In this document: positions 7,453-14,497 of the stretch, piece after piece
How the letters are laid out: each line of letters begins with the position of its first letter
Numbering within the stretch: position 1 is the stretch's first letter
DNA from: a virus
Reading direction: 5' to 3' (one strand)
Length of the DNA stretch: 28,234 bases
Virus record (IMG/VR): IMGVR_UViG_3300031898_000271
Span: 1-28,234 of that record
Notes under the pieces: generated by a model
What the model saw: the letters and a program-made list of their open reading frames with translations, nothing else
Database searches by the model: none
What the model was told of the DNA's origin: nothing
Made by a program: the position numbers and the translations under genes

Positions 7453-7474
7453 TTAATTCACCAGATACCCATGG

Positions 7475-9319
7475 TTATCGAAGGTAAGTGCACTGCACAT
7501 GGACTTCATGCGCTAGGACTGGAGGATCCTGAGTTGTGTCGTCTTTATTGATGAGATGTTTAGGCCTCATGTAAAAATCGGCTATGGCAGATAGCGGGCC
7601 GTTGGCTATGACTATATCGCGAACTTCCTCGATCATATTCAACTTCTGCATCCTCGCCTCATCAACATCTGCTTCTAATCTCGATTTCGCCCGCAGGAAT
7701 ATTGTGACGATAAGGTTCATGTCTACTCTTCGAGCTTTGAAAGTGATGGGGCGATGAGGTTCCTCTTCCTTCCGGACCCAAAGCGTCTTGGTTCCCGCGC
7801 TTTTAGGCGATAGAAGGAAATCCCAATTGAAGACGGAGGGATACTTCAGCCAAGTAACATCAGCTTTAGGCGGATTCAGAATACTATAGTTGTCTTGAAT
7901 GAGAGATAGCAACATGAGTTCAGGAACCCCGTAGCTAACTGTCTTCGTGTAAGGCGTTAGGATAATCGTGTCGCTGCGGTCTTGGCTCATATAGTAGCTT
8001 TTATCTTGGCTGGGCCAGTAGTCTTCCTTCACGACTTTAAGCAGATGCTTCTCCTTTGTGCCAGAAGGCCCGTTGTTGTCTGGGTCACTGTAGTAAATTG
8101 TTTCAGTCAATTCCAAAGATCTTCTAATAAAGACTTTATGCACTGCGTAAAGAACAACCTGACCGCTCGCATCTGTGTATCCTGAATCGGATAAACCGGC
8201 GTCATCAATGTTCTTCGCAAACTTGTAGTCTTGAATATGGTCTTGAATGAGGCTGACATAGGCGTTTGCGATAGGGTTGTTTTGATTGTCTTTAACGGTC
8301 AGAGTTAATCTTTTTATGTAGAATACTCGGATCTCGCCTCGATCGCCCCAGTTCGGAGGGTTTGTATTTCCATCACCGACCAGATCTATTCGGTTTCCTC
8401 GATAAAACGAAGAATTTCCGCCTCCAAGATTGCACTCTTCGAAGCGGAACCAAGAACCTCTGGTCTCAGAAAATCCCGTCGCAGCTATGCTGCAGGATTT
8501 AAAATAAATTAGATTTGTTCCCCAACCTCTAATAGCCCCGACAGAACCGGAGAAAGAACAGCTCTCAAAGAAACACGGCGGGCAACCATAGAAGAAGAAA
8601 CTATAAACAGCATTTTGAACAGTCAAATATTTTGCATCAATGCGAACACCTGTCTCAATGTCCCCCATCTTATGGCTTGCGTCTCTTCCCCGAATTGTAA
8701 CTCCATAAGCTGCAGTGCCTTTGACGTTAAACTGGATATTATCATGGAGAAGAAGAAGATCAACGCCATCGTTTGCAGGATTGCCCAAGATCCATGTTAA
8801 AGGCTCGCCATGCGGCTCAACATTCAGTTCTGACGTTATGACTGTTCCAGGATAGTGCTCCCACGCCCATGTCTCCACATCTTTATCAATAAAGACCTTG
8901 TTATTCCACTGAATCGTCAAATTGAAGCTGATCTTCACATATTCAAGATGCCAATAGCTAGCTTGATTAAATGTTCCCTTTGTCTGCCAGTCAACCTTAT
9001 TGATCGATGAGCCTCCGGCCCATGTGCATTTTCTGTCAGCAGATGTGTTTTGGATCGTTATGGTCCCGTTGTTCACTATCTTGGCGAGAGCATCATCCTT
9101 GAAAGATATCTTCGTAGCTCCTCCTGAGCACTCGAAGACTAGGGTTCCTCCCGGCGTGCCCGTATTGATCGTCAAGGATAAGCATTGAGCGTTCTCATCG
9201 CGGATCGTTACGGTGTGGCCGGCCGCTATAATGACATCATCGTTGATTGTTGGTACTCCTAGATCCCATGTGCTGGCTTGATCCCAATAGCCAGAAGCAA
9301 CGCTTGTGATCGTTGCCAT
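7475..9319 (-). CDS. Beta-helix spike/adhesin with a C-terminal tail-terminator-like domain
   Basis: A 614-residue protein. Residues 1-330 are rich in short beta strands with G2/pectate-lyase-like right-handed helix features (opening ATITSVASGYWDQASTW, repeated Asn/Thr/Ile turns, a Cys/Phe-rich turn near 245). About 335-440 look like a carboxypeptidase-regulatory or Big-type sandwich ('VKDNQNNPIANAYVSLIQ', 'YTDASGQVVLY'). The last ~110 residues contain NLIVTIFLRAKS and KLNMIEEVRDIVIANG, a pattern I associate with tail-terminator or head-tail joining proteins. That fits the missing stand-alone terminator at this position, before the tube gene. The spike role and the terminator domain are both inferred from pattern and synteny. 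Confidence 0.65.
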   Translation of the reverse strand: MATITSVASGYWDQASTWDLGVPTINDDVIIAAGHTVTIRDENAQCLSLTINTGTPGGTLVFECSGGATKISFKDDALAKIVNNGTITIQNTSADRKCTWAGGSSINKVDWQTKGTFNQASYWHLEYVKISFNLTIQWNNKVFIDKDVETWAWEHYPGTVITSELNVEPHGEPLTWILGNPANDGVDLLLLHDNIQFNVKGTAAYGVTIRGRDASHKMGDIETGVRIDAKYLTVQNAVYSFFFYGCPPCFFESCSFSGSVGAIRGWGTNLIYFKSCSIAATGFSETRGSWFRFEECNLGGGNSSFYRGNRIDLVGDGNTNPPNWGDRGEIRVFYIKRLTLTVKDNQNNPIANAYVSLIQDHIQDYKFAKNIDDAGLSDSGYTDASGQVVLYAVHKVFIRRSLELTETIYYSDPDNNGPSGTKEKHLLKVVKEDYWPSQDKSYYMSQDRSDTIILTPYTKTVSYGVPELMLLSLIQDNYSILNPPKADVTWLKYPSVFNWDFLLSPKSAGTKTLWVRKEEEPHRPITFKARRVDMNLIVTIFLRAKSRLEADVDEARMQKLNMIEEVRDIVIANGPLSAIADFYMRPKHLINKDDTTQDPPVLAHEVHVQCTYLR

Positions 9320-9359
9320 TCCACTTCAACTCAAGATGGTCAAAGAATCGGCATGACGA

Positions 9360-9378
9360 AGGGCAAGCAGTTTGCCCT
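9360..9378 (-). repeat. Intercistronic hairpin
   Basis: A perfect 7-bp inverted repeat (AGGGCAA...TTGCCCT) with a 5-nt loop lies in the 73-bp gap between the 45-residue gene and the spike gene. No T-run follows on the minus strand, so it is not a classical intrinsic terminator. It may be an RNA processing or stability element. Confidence 0.45.
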
Positions 9379-9392
9379 AGAGCAAGCTTCCA

Positions 9393-9530
9393 TCAAAAGG
9401 CAGAAAGAATTTCCACGTCATATCCAGCGTCGAGATATTCCTTCAACTGTTCGCTCGTAATGACCTGTTTGGCGCGGTTGATCTTGGCGACTATGTAGTT
9501 GCCTTTCCAAAGCGAATATTGTTGACTCAT
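9393..9530 (-). CDS. 45-residue hypothetical protein, coupled to the winged-helix gene
   Basis: The ATG at 9528-9530 overlaps the stop of the winged-helix gene as ATGA, and the TGA is at 9393-9395. The product starts MSQQYSLWKGNYIVAK and contains a short beta segment followed by an amphipathic helix (SEQLKEYLDAGYDVEIL). I do not recognise a family. The overlap and normal codon composition argue that it is real. Similar-sized proteins next to connector genes are common in head-tailed viruses, but no function can be assigned. Confidence 0.65.
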   Translation of the reverse strand: MSQQYSLWKGNYIVAKINRAKQVITSEQLKEYLDAGYDVEILSAF

Positions 9531-9805
9531 TTCATTGCCCTCTCTTTCAGCGATGTAAGCGTCGCAATATCATCTTCAAGTAGATCTGAGAGCCTTTGCA
9601 GGTCAAGATCGTAATGCTGGTTCTTCCCTTCTTTGCGGCCGAGTTTAACAAGGCCAAATTTTTGCGGTCGTCTCAAATGATCTATAGTGCTCGGAGGACG
9701 TATTTTCATCTCATGAGCTAAAGTTGTCGGTGTTGTTTTTCCATCTAGAAGAGCCTCGATAACTCTTAGTGTTCTGCGATGAAAAAGAATTTTATTAGAC
9801 TTCAA
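9527..9805 (-). CDS. Winged helix-turn-helix protein
   Basis: A 92-residue protein with an N-terminal winged-helix layout: helix 'RRTLRVIEALLDG', a helix-turn-helix 'TPTTLAHEMKIRPPSTIDHL', a wing 'GLVKLGRKEGKNQHYDLD', then a C-terminal dimerisation-type helix. This is the MarR/ArsR/TrmB-like arrangement of archaeal regulators. It overlaps the connector gene upstream and the 45-residue gene downstream by ATGA on both sides, so it is firmly embedded in the structural operon. A DNA-binding regulator of late expression is the simplest reading, although small winged-helix proteins can also be structural or packaging factors. Confidence 0.75.
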   Translation of the reverse strand: MKSNKILFHRRTLRVIEALLDGKTTPTTLAHEMKIRPPSTIDHLRRPQKFGLVKLGRKEGKNQHYDLDLQRLSDLLEDDIATLTSLKERAMK

Positions 9806-10161
9806 GGCGCTACGAGTCCTCCTCGATAGGTTGGAACCTCGCCTTTCGCCTCAGCTTCCTTGACGACTGCGACCGTCAGCAGCTTATGAATATAGCCCAT
9901 CGCTTCGTCGTAGAAGCTCTTCTCCTTCTCCAGTTGCTTCCAGAGGAAACGGTAGCAGTAGCTGGCTGCTAAAGCGATGCTCGCCCTCTTCACCGTTCCG
10001 TATTCTGGGTCAGCAGGCAACCAATGTGTCGTCGTCTTACCGGACATAATATCAATCAAAGTATCTGCAGCCGTAATGAATGCGGTTATCTGAGCGTCTG
10101 AAATTTCGCTTGTATTGAATCCGGTTGCATCTCGAACCTCTTGAGCTGTAGCGTAGGCCAT
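9802..10161 (-). CDS. Head-tail connector (HK97 gp6-like adaptor)
   Basis: A 119-residue, mostly helical protein with the characteristic opening YATAQEVRDATGFNTSEISD, a helix 'DAQITAFITAADTLID', and a middle helix 'ASIALAASYCYRFLW' as seen in HK97 gp6/SPP1 gp15-type connectors, which form a ring below the portal. Length matches the family. The gene overlaps the winged-helix gene by ATGA. Its ATG lies inside one copy of a 20-21-bp direct repeat, whose other copy covers the end of the upstream glycosyltransferase gene. The family call is reasonably sure. Confidence 0.8.
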   Translation of the reverse strand: MAYATAQEVRDATGFNTSEISDAQITAFITAADTLIDIMSGKTTTHWLPADPEYGTVKRASIALAASYCYRFLWKQLEKEKSFYDEAMGYIHKLLTVAVVKEAEAKGEVPTYRGGLVAP

Positions 10162-10281
10162 CCTTCAATCATCTATCCATAATGATTACACGCCCCTCCA
10201 CACCGCAGGGCGATGCGTATGCGCGTTATTAAAATAACTGCGGCATGGAGGGGTTTCGCGTATCCTCAATCATTTATCCAT
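10160..10281. repeat. Near-identical 20-21-bp direct repeats flanking an 81-bp insert
   Basis: 10160-10180 and 10262-10281 differ by one indel and one transition. The right copy covers the last codons and stop of the glycosyltransferase gene; the left copy ends in the connector ATG. Between them is a strongly structured 81-bp segment. Removing one unit would leave the two genes separated by only a few bases, like the rest of the operon, so this looks like a small insertion with target duplication. Confidence 0.7.
10193..10253. repeat. Long imperfect inverted repeat (structured element)
   Basis: CCCCTCCA (10193-10200) pairs with TGGAGGGG (10246-10253), and CCGCAG (10203-10208) pairs with CTGCGG (10238-10243). 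The two stems are separated by a symmetric CA/CA internal loop. The inner 29 nt contain a further small hairpin (GTTAT/ATAAC, 10225-10238). In RNA this would be a branched hairpin in the late transcript; in DNA it could be a cruciform or the body of a miniature element. Confidence 0.7.
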
Positions 10282-10959
10282 GAAGCATTTCTGGTTCTTC
10301 CAGTGCGAGAGATATTCCTCGCGTATAACCTGCTCTTCGCCAATGAATATGTCAGCCATATGAAGACACTTGACGCTTGTATCGACGTAGTTTCTGAATC
10401 CGGTTTGCTGGGCTTTCCAGAAGAAGTAGAAGTCTTCGCCGAAGCCAGCTTCAAACTTGAACCATGGTTCACCGATTTTCTCAAGGACCTCGCGGGTTAT
10501 TAATACGAAGCCTAAGCCTGAAGCATCGACCTCGACGAGCTGGTCACGCGGATAATTCTTGGCGAACTCAACGTCCCAACGAATGTTAGAATCTTTAATG
10601 TCCCATGGTTTATTCCGGTCAATTCTTCTGGCGGCTAGAGGCGTGTATGGAGGGCGACGATGCTTGATTAATCCTGACACGATAGGAAGAGCGGCTCGAT
10701 AAAGCTTAACGAAACCTGTGGCTGGAGGTAGAACATCATCGTCTAGGAAGAGGAGATAGTCCGCTTGCCAATTCAAAGCTTCTTTAACGCATGTGTTCCG
10801 GGCTAAGTCCAGAGGCATCATAGTGTTAAAGTTCCAGCTGACATTCTCGAAGCCTGCGAGCATGAAAGCAGAGCCTAGGATAGAGCCGAACGTTGCAGCC
10901 CATTCGGGCTTCAAGTCGCGTCTAGTGCAAACCGCTATGTAGATTCTACCGATCTCCAC
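10270..10959 (-). CDS. GT-A fold (family 2-like) glycosyltransferase
   Basis: A 229-residue protein. It has an N-terminal nucleotide-sugar-binding half with 'IYIAVCTRRDLKPEW', a helix 'LDLARNTCVKEALNW', and the metal-binding DDD in YLLFLDDDVLPP (residues 73-75). The second half carries the acceptor-side pattern ASGLGFVLITREVLEKIG and GFGEDFYFFWKA, as in family 2 and related transferases, with a probable catalytic Glu/Asp in the GED motif. No membrane helix is present, so it should act in the cytoplasm. Its position within the virion-protein genes suggests that it glycosylates capsid or tail proteins or alters host surface glycans. The fold is fairly sure; the substrate is unknown. Confidence 0.8.
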   Translation of the reverse strand: MEIGRIYIAVCTRRDLKPEWAATFGSILGSAFMLAGFENVSWNFNTMMPLDLARNTCVKEALNWQADYLLFLDDDVLPPATGFVKLYRAALPIVSGLIKHRRPPYTPLAARRIDRNKPWDIKDSNIRWDVEFAKNYPRDQLVEVDASGLGFVLITREVLEKIGEPWFKFEAGFGEDFYFFWKAQQTGFRNYVDTSVKCLHMADIFIGEEQVIREEYLSHWKNQKCFMDK

Positions 10960-10968
10960 TAGAAGTTT

Positions 10969-11151
10969 TCACCTCTGAAACATGCTCAAAACTTTGCCGA
11001 GGAATCTAGCTTTTCCAATGCGAATTTCCGGAAGTTCCCATTTACCTTGGGCGACAAGTTCATGTTGGCATGGTTCGAGATGATAGCGTTTATCGCCTCG
11101 AATCACGTAGGGTTGCTCTTTGATCGGTTTGCCACAGTAATCGCATTTCAT
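10969..11151 (-). CDS. 60-residue zinc-binding protein
   Basis: The protein starts MKCDYCGKPIKEQPYVIRGD and has a LIM-like half-site: C3/C6, then a beta hairpin, H23 and C28 or H30 as further ligands. The basic C-terminus ends in 'FLGKVLSMFQR'. The start forms a TAATG overlap with the preceding gene. Treble-clef proteins of this type are common in archaeal viruses and often bind nucleic acid or protein. I cannot name a function. Confidence 0.7.
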   Translation of the reverse strand: MKCDYCGKPIKEQPYVIRGDKRYHLEPCQHELVAQGKWELPEIRIGKARFLGKVLSMFQR

Positions 11152-11465
11152 TATAGATACGCCACCGTGATATCGCCCGGAGTTGTTCCAGACGTGACAA
11201 TTGTGAGGCCAGTTTCAAAGTAGGAGTTGAAGGCGAAAGATCCAACTGAGCTTCCGTCGATCTGAGCAATGATCTCGCCGCTTCCCTGAGTGTTGTCGTA
11301 CAGTGTTATGGTCCACGCGGTTCCAGCCTTATTCACAGTGATGAGATGAATTATGCCAGCAGAGTTTTTCACTACAGTGGTCGCGTTACTGTTGATTCTC
11401 GCGCTGTTGAAGGAGACTACGCCTTCAACCATGCCGACTGCGCTTGGAACAGCTCTAAGACTCAT
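11151..11465 (-). CDS. Small beta-sandwich virion protein (decoration or fibre-like)
   Basis: A 104-residue protein composed of beta strands rich in Thr, Ser, Val and Ile (for example 'GIIHLITVNKAGTAWTITLY', 'GLTIVTSGTTPGDITVAYL'), with almost no charged residues in the core. This pattern is common among small capsid decoration and fibre-base proteins of head-tailed viruses. It follows the repeat fibre gene directly and overlaps the zinc protein by one base. It is probably a structural protein on head or tail; I can say no more than that. Confidence 0.6.
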   Translation of the reverse strand: MSLRAVPSAVGMVEGVVSFNSARINSNATTVVKNSAGIIHLITVNKAGTAWTITLYDNTQGSGEIIAQIDGSSVGSFAFNSYFETGLTIVTSGTTPGDITVAYL

Positions 11466-12551
11466 CTACATCACTTTAGGAGTGTGAATAGGTGTAACAG
11501 GCCATATGTGAACCCTGAACTTCTTAGCGGCCGGAGGAGCTCCTGGAATCTTCTCGATTTCGATGCTATCGCTGAATGAAAGCGATGGCTCTGAAAGCAC
11601 TCTTGCGATGAATCGAGCAAGAGTTTCTTCGGGAATCGACACGGATGCTTCAGATAATTCTCGGTTTACTTCTCTTTTCGCAGTTTCAGCTAGAATCAAT
11701 AAGGCAGGTTCACTGAGCGGCTGCGATACTTCCCTCGCTAAACTATCGCCGAATGAAATAGATGGTTCTGAGAGAGATTTACTCACCTCTTTGATGAGGG
11801 AGTCTGCGAATGATAGAGCTGCTTCTGAGAGGGGCCTTCCAATCTCCCTCTTCGCCGTTTCATTTGGAATAGATACGGCGGGTTCGGAGAGAGGCCGCGT
11901 CGTCTGCTTTGACAAGCTGTCGCTGATTGAGATGGCTGCTTCGTTGAGGTCTATCGAATAGGTTTCGCCTTTGAAGCTGATTGTGCTTGTTCCGAAGACT
12001 ACTCGCGTATCCTTAGCGGATGAGCCGTAGCTGAGTCTGCTGAGCGTTTCAGCCTTCGCGGCTGTGCAGTAATACAGGATCTCAACGATGATGCGGTCTC
12101 CGTCTTGAGCTGCAACCGAGGTTCCGGTGAAGGAGCCGGAGGTCTCTGTATCTGAGTCAGCGTTCATCTCGGGAAAGTTGCCGTTTGTATGTCCAATCCA
12201 TCCGCGCACGCCGGAATCATCTGCTTTCCAGACGCCGACTTCAACCTCCCACTCCGCATTTGCGGTGCCGACGTCCTCGAAGCCATGGCAATAGCATGTG
12301 ATCGTTTCTCCGCCAATCGTTTGAGCGCCGTTGAGAGGTCGCGAATAGAAACGCGCGATCTTGTAGTAGGCGATTGTGGCTGGATGTCCGAAATCTACGT
12401 TCTGCTCACTCGTTGGCACTGCGGTGTTAAGGCTTCCTTCTCGGTCGCCTGTTATTGAGCTCGGCTCCGTTAGCGTATGGTAGGTGCTGACGAAGTCGTT
12501 TGGCTTAGGCTCAGGTTTGTCTGCTGGATTGCAGTAGAGAGTCGTCGGCAA
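11466..12551 (-). CDS. Repeat-containing fibre protein
   Basis: A 361-residue protein with a TTG start. Residues 1-200 look like a jelly-roll or beta-sandwich domain. Residues 202-334 are seven tandem 19-20-residue repeats of the form LSEPxxSFxDSLxREVxxP, alternating two types: DSL-type units of 19 residues and ETA-type units of 20. A short C-terminal segment ends in 'FRVHIWPVTPIHTPKVM'. Ser/Leu-rich short repeats of this kind occur in fibrous extracellular or virion proteins. Together with its place between capsid and connector genes this suggests a head fibre or whisker. Host attachment is possible but unproven. Confidence 0.65.
   Translation of the reverse strand: MPTTLYCNPADKPEPKPNDFVSTYHTLTEPSSITGDREGSLNTAVPTSEQNVDFGHPATIAYYKIARFYSRPLNGAQTIGGETITCYCHGFEDVGTANAEWEVEVGVWKADDSGVRGWIGHTNGNFPEMNADSDTETSGSFTGTSVAAQDGDRIIVEILYYCTAAKAETLSRLSYGSSAKDTRVVFGTSTISFKGETYSIDLNEAAISISDSLSKQTTRPLSEPAVSIPNETAKREIGRPLSEAALSFADSLIKEVSKSLSEPSISFGDSLAREVSQPLSEPALLILAETAKREVNRELSEASVSIPEETLARFIARVLSEPSLSFSDSIEIEKIPGAPPAAKKFRVHIWPVTPIHTPKVM
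11550..11948 (-). repeat. Seven tandem ~60-bp coding repeats
   Basis: Encodes residues 202-334 of the fibre protein. The units are 57 or 60 nt and begin at residues 202, 221, 241, 260, 279, 299 and 319. They are clearly related at the protein level but diverged at the DNA level, so the array is old rather than a recent slippage expansion. It also explains a long antisense open frame on the plus strand here. Confidence 0.75.
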
Positions 12552-12554
12552 TGC

Positions 12555-12863
12555 CTACACGACCCTAGCCTTCTTTATCGCTATGACGATGTGAGGCTGA
12601 AAGAATTCGAAGACAATAGGATTCTTCCGATACGTCGTCACGTCCCGGCCGGTTTCTTGATCTATGAAACGATAGCCACATGAAGGGCTCATCAATCGAT
12701 CTGGATACTGTGGATAGCTTTTACACCAGTCTGGCCTAGCGTCTCCAAGTTTACATGATGCTTTAACCACATGCTTCTCAGGATGTTCCAGAATGACATG
12801 CTGACAACTAATGCAGCATAAGCCGCAGCGATTACATTCCCCGACTCGAACAACAGGGGGCAA
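12555..12863 (-). CDS. Cysteine-cluster (YkgJ-like) metal-binding protein
   Basis: A 102-residue protein from a TTG start directly after the preceding stop. It has a dense cysteine motif, CNRCGLCCISC (residues 10-20), then C37, C47 and C62, plus His residues. The CxxCGxCC core is that of the YkgJ-like zinc/iron-chelating cysteine cluster proteins. Such proteins bind Zn or Fe and sometimes take part in protein modification, although many are uncharacterised. Finding one between capsid-associated genes is unusual. A role in virion protein modification or metal delivery is speculative; the metal-binding call is fairly safe. Confidence 0.65.
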   Translation of the reverse strand: MPPVVRVGECNRCGLCCISCQHVILEHPEKHVVKASCKLGDARPDWCKSYPQYPDRLMSPSCGYRFIDQETGRDVTTYRKNPIVFEFFQPHIVIAIKKARVV

Positions 12864-12866
12864 AGA

Positions 12867-13460
12867 TTAACCCATCGGGTAGGTGATCGTCAGCTTAAGC
12901 GAATCGCCAATTCCAAGATCGGTTGAGGCGAAAGCCAGTTCGAAGCATGGCTGAGTGTCGGTTCCGTTTTTGAAGTTCGCGTAGCCTTTAATGCCAGTGA
13001 TCGTGGCACCTGTATTGTTAGTGAAGATGACTACGGTGACAGATGTATTCTGCCCGGCCGTATGAGAGACGGATTCGCCGGTTCCAGTCGGCTGATGTCT
13101 AGCCATTCCGGTGCCAGTAACTTCGCTAGGGAAGGTTGTGTCCGTGACTGATGGTGTGAAAGTTGCTGGATTGCAGACCGCGTAGTAGGAGAATCCTGGT
13201 CCTTGCGATGATGCGTATATCACAGCTGCGTGGAGAAGATCCCTGCCTCCATTCGTGAGAAGATCGAGAGGATATTCTCCAATCACCTCCCAAGGTAGGT
13301 AGGTGCCGAAACGCGGTAGATAGCGCCAAAATCGCTTGGGAATACGTTTACCCCAACTTGGCGGAATCCATCTTCTCCGCTCAACCTTAACGTGGGCATC
13401 GGCGATAGGGATTGGATGCTCCCTAAGCTGAATCGATTTCATATCTTCGTTTTCTTTCAT
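12867..13460 (-). CDS. Putative virion protein with basic N-terminus and beta-sandwich C-terminus
   Basis: A 197-residue protein. Residues 25-50 are basic and aromatic (RRRWIPPSWGKRIPKRFWRY), followed by a short helix 'YPLDLLTNGGRDLLHAAVIY' and then a Thr/Ser/Gly-rich beta domain with 'VTVVIFTNNTGATITGIKGYA' and a closing 'GDSLKLTITYPMG' strand. This architecture recurs in structural proteins of metagenomic head-tailed viruses next to capsid genes, where the beta domain probably forms a trimeric knob or decoration. A second ATG at residue 7 is also possible as the start. The structural role is inferred from position and fold pattern. Confidence 0.55.
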   Translation of the reverse strand: MKENEDMKSIQLREHPIPIADAHVKVERRRWIPPSWGKRIPKRFWRYLPRFGTYLPWEVIGEYPLDLLTNGGRDLLHAAVIYASSQGPGFSYYAVCNPATFTPSVTDTTFPSEVTGTGMARHQPTGTGESVSHTAGQNTSVTVVIFTNNTGATITGIKGYANFKNGTDTQPCFELAFASTDLGIGDSLKLTITYPMG

Positions 13461-13590
13461 GTCTACATCATCGTGAAAACTGAAGATTCTGGGGTCAAGA
13501 AAAAACTGGAGGGAATTTTACACGCCGGCGTTCTCATCTTACTAGTCGGGCGATTTTCTATGCCTGTTATCTTTCTGATGGAAGTTGTTT
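13461..13590 (-). terminator. Possible partial terminator or processing region after the capsid gene
   Basis: The only gap over 100 bp in the structural block. Reading along the minus strand there is a 10-bp perfect palindrome (ACGCCGGCGT, 13520s) and about 20 nt later a T6 run followed by CTT (13500s). A T-rich stretch after a highly expressed capsid gene fits archaeal termination, but the following genes lack a clear new TATA box, so attenuation is as likely as full termination. Confidence 0.35.
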
Positions 13591-14484
13591 CTACGATGAC
13601 GATAGGTCTGTCACTTTGACGATGGCTTCCCCGTAGGTCACGACAGGGCTGTACCTTGTCGAGAGCACTACGTCGACCGCGTCGAACTCCTTCTTGACGT
13701 CGATGTCGCTGAGCAAAGGTCTCTTCACAACGAAGAACCCTAGCGGCGCGTACGCTGCAGACACGTTTGCTCCCGTGGATAGTATGTATGCGGTTCCAGC
13801 TGGTATGACCGGTGAGATGTTGACATCCATGCCGAAGATTGTTCCAATCCGACCGTGCTGGACAACGGGTTCACCGTATTGCATCGCTAAAGTGAACTGA
13901 GGCAGCTTGTAAACATCTCTAGCGTTCACTGGGCTGAGCAGTATGTTGTCAGGGACCAGTGCGTATCCTTCAATGATCGACTTCGCCTTCAAGATGTCAT
14001 ACTGGCCCAATCCACCTGTTATGGTGAATAGTGTTCCAGTAGCACCCATGCTTTCACCTGTTGAGGTGAAAGAGTTGCCTGCACCTGAGTCGATGACGCT
14101 CTGGCAGTCCTTGTCGATGGTGTAAACCATTCTTCGCGCAAGTCGCCTCAACTGATCCTCGATGATGGGAATATACAGGTCCTCAATGTTCTCTCGCGTT
14201 ATCCTCTCTCGAAGCGCCTTCTTGTAAGGCGTCACAGTTACCGTTGTGTAAGGCGTGAAGTCCATCATGATCTCTGTGCCTTCAGCTGTCTCACTGATGG
14301 CTGCTGCTCTTGAGCCGGATTGCTTCACGAAGGTCGCAGTTTTTCCGGCTACAAGCGGAAACTCTGGGAACAGCCGCTTGACGACGAGAGCTGGCATCGT
14401 GAGCTCTATGATCTTCTTGTGTAGCGCTGGATACGCTACTGCTCCAGTGTCAACCCATGTTAATGCATCTCTAACAAAAGCCAA
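13591..14484 (-). CDS. Major capsid protein, HK97 fold
   Basis: A 297-residue protein, the normal size for a mature-length HK97-fold capsid protein without a scaffold domain. The features match: a helical N-arm ('HKKIIELTMPALVVKRLFP'), the E-loop beta hairpin ('GKTATFVKQSGSRAAAISE'), a spine helix ('YIPIIEDQLRRLARRMVYTIDKD' region near 105-125), and a P-domain/A-domain with 'ILLSPVNARDVYKLPQF', 'GTIFGMDVNIS' and a final 'VVTYGEAIVKVTDL' strand. It lies 13 bp after the decoration gene and downstream of the protease/scaffold, which is canonical order. Several hundred copies would form the capsid shell. Confidence 0.92.
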   Translation of the reverse strand: MAFVRDALTWVDTGAVAYPALHKKIIELTMPALVVKRLFPEFPLVAGKTATFVKQSGSRAAAISETAEGTEIMMDFTPYTTVTVTPYKKALRERITRENIEDLYIPIIEDQLRRLARRMVYTIDKDCQSVIDSGAGNSFTSTGESMGATGTLFTITGGLGQYDILKAKSIIEGYALVPDNILLSPVNARDVYKLPQFTLAMQYGEPVVQHGRIGTIFGMDVNISPVIPAGTAYILSTGANVSAAYAPLGFFVVKRPLLSDIDVKKEFDAVDVVLSTRYSPVVTYGEAIVKVTDLSSS

Positions 14485-14497
14485 TCAAAACGCCTCC

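Noticed and set aside
11563-11961. 132-codon plus-strand open frame with internal repetition
   Set aside because: It is the mirror of the seven-unit repeat in the fibre gene on the minus strand.
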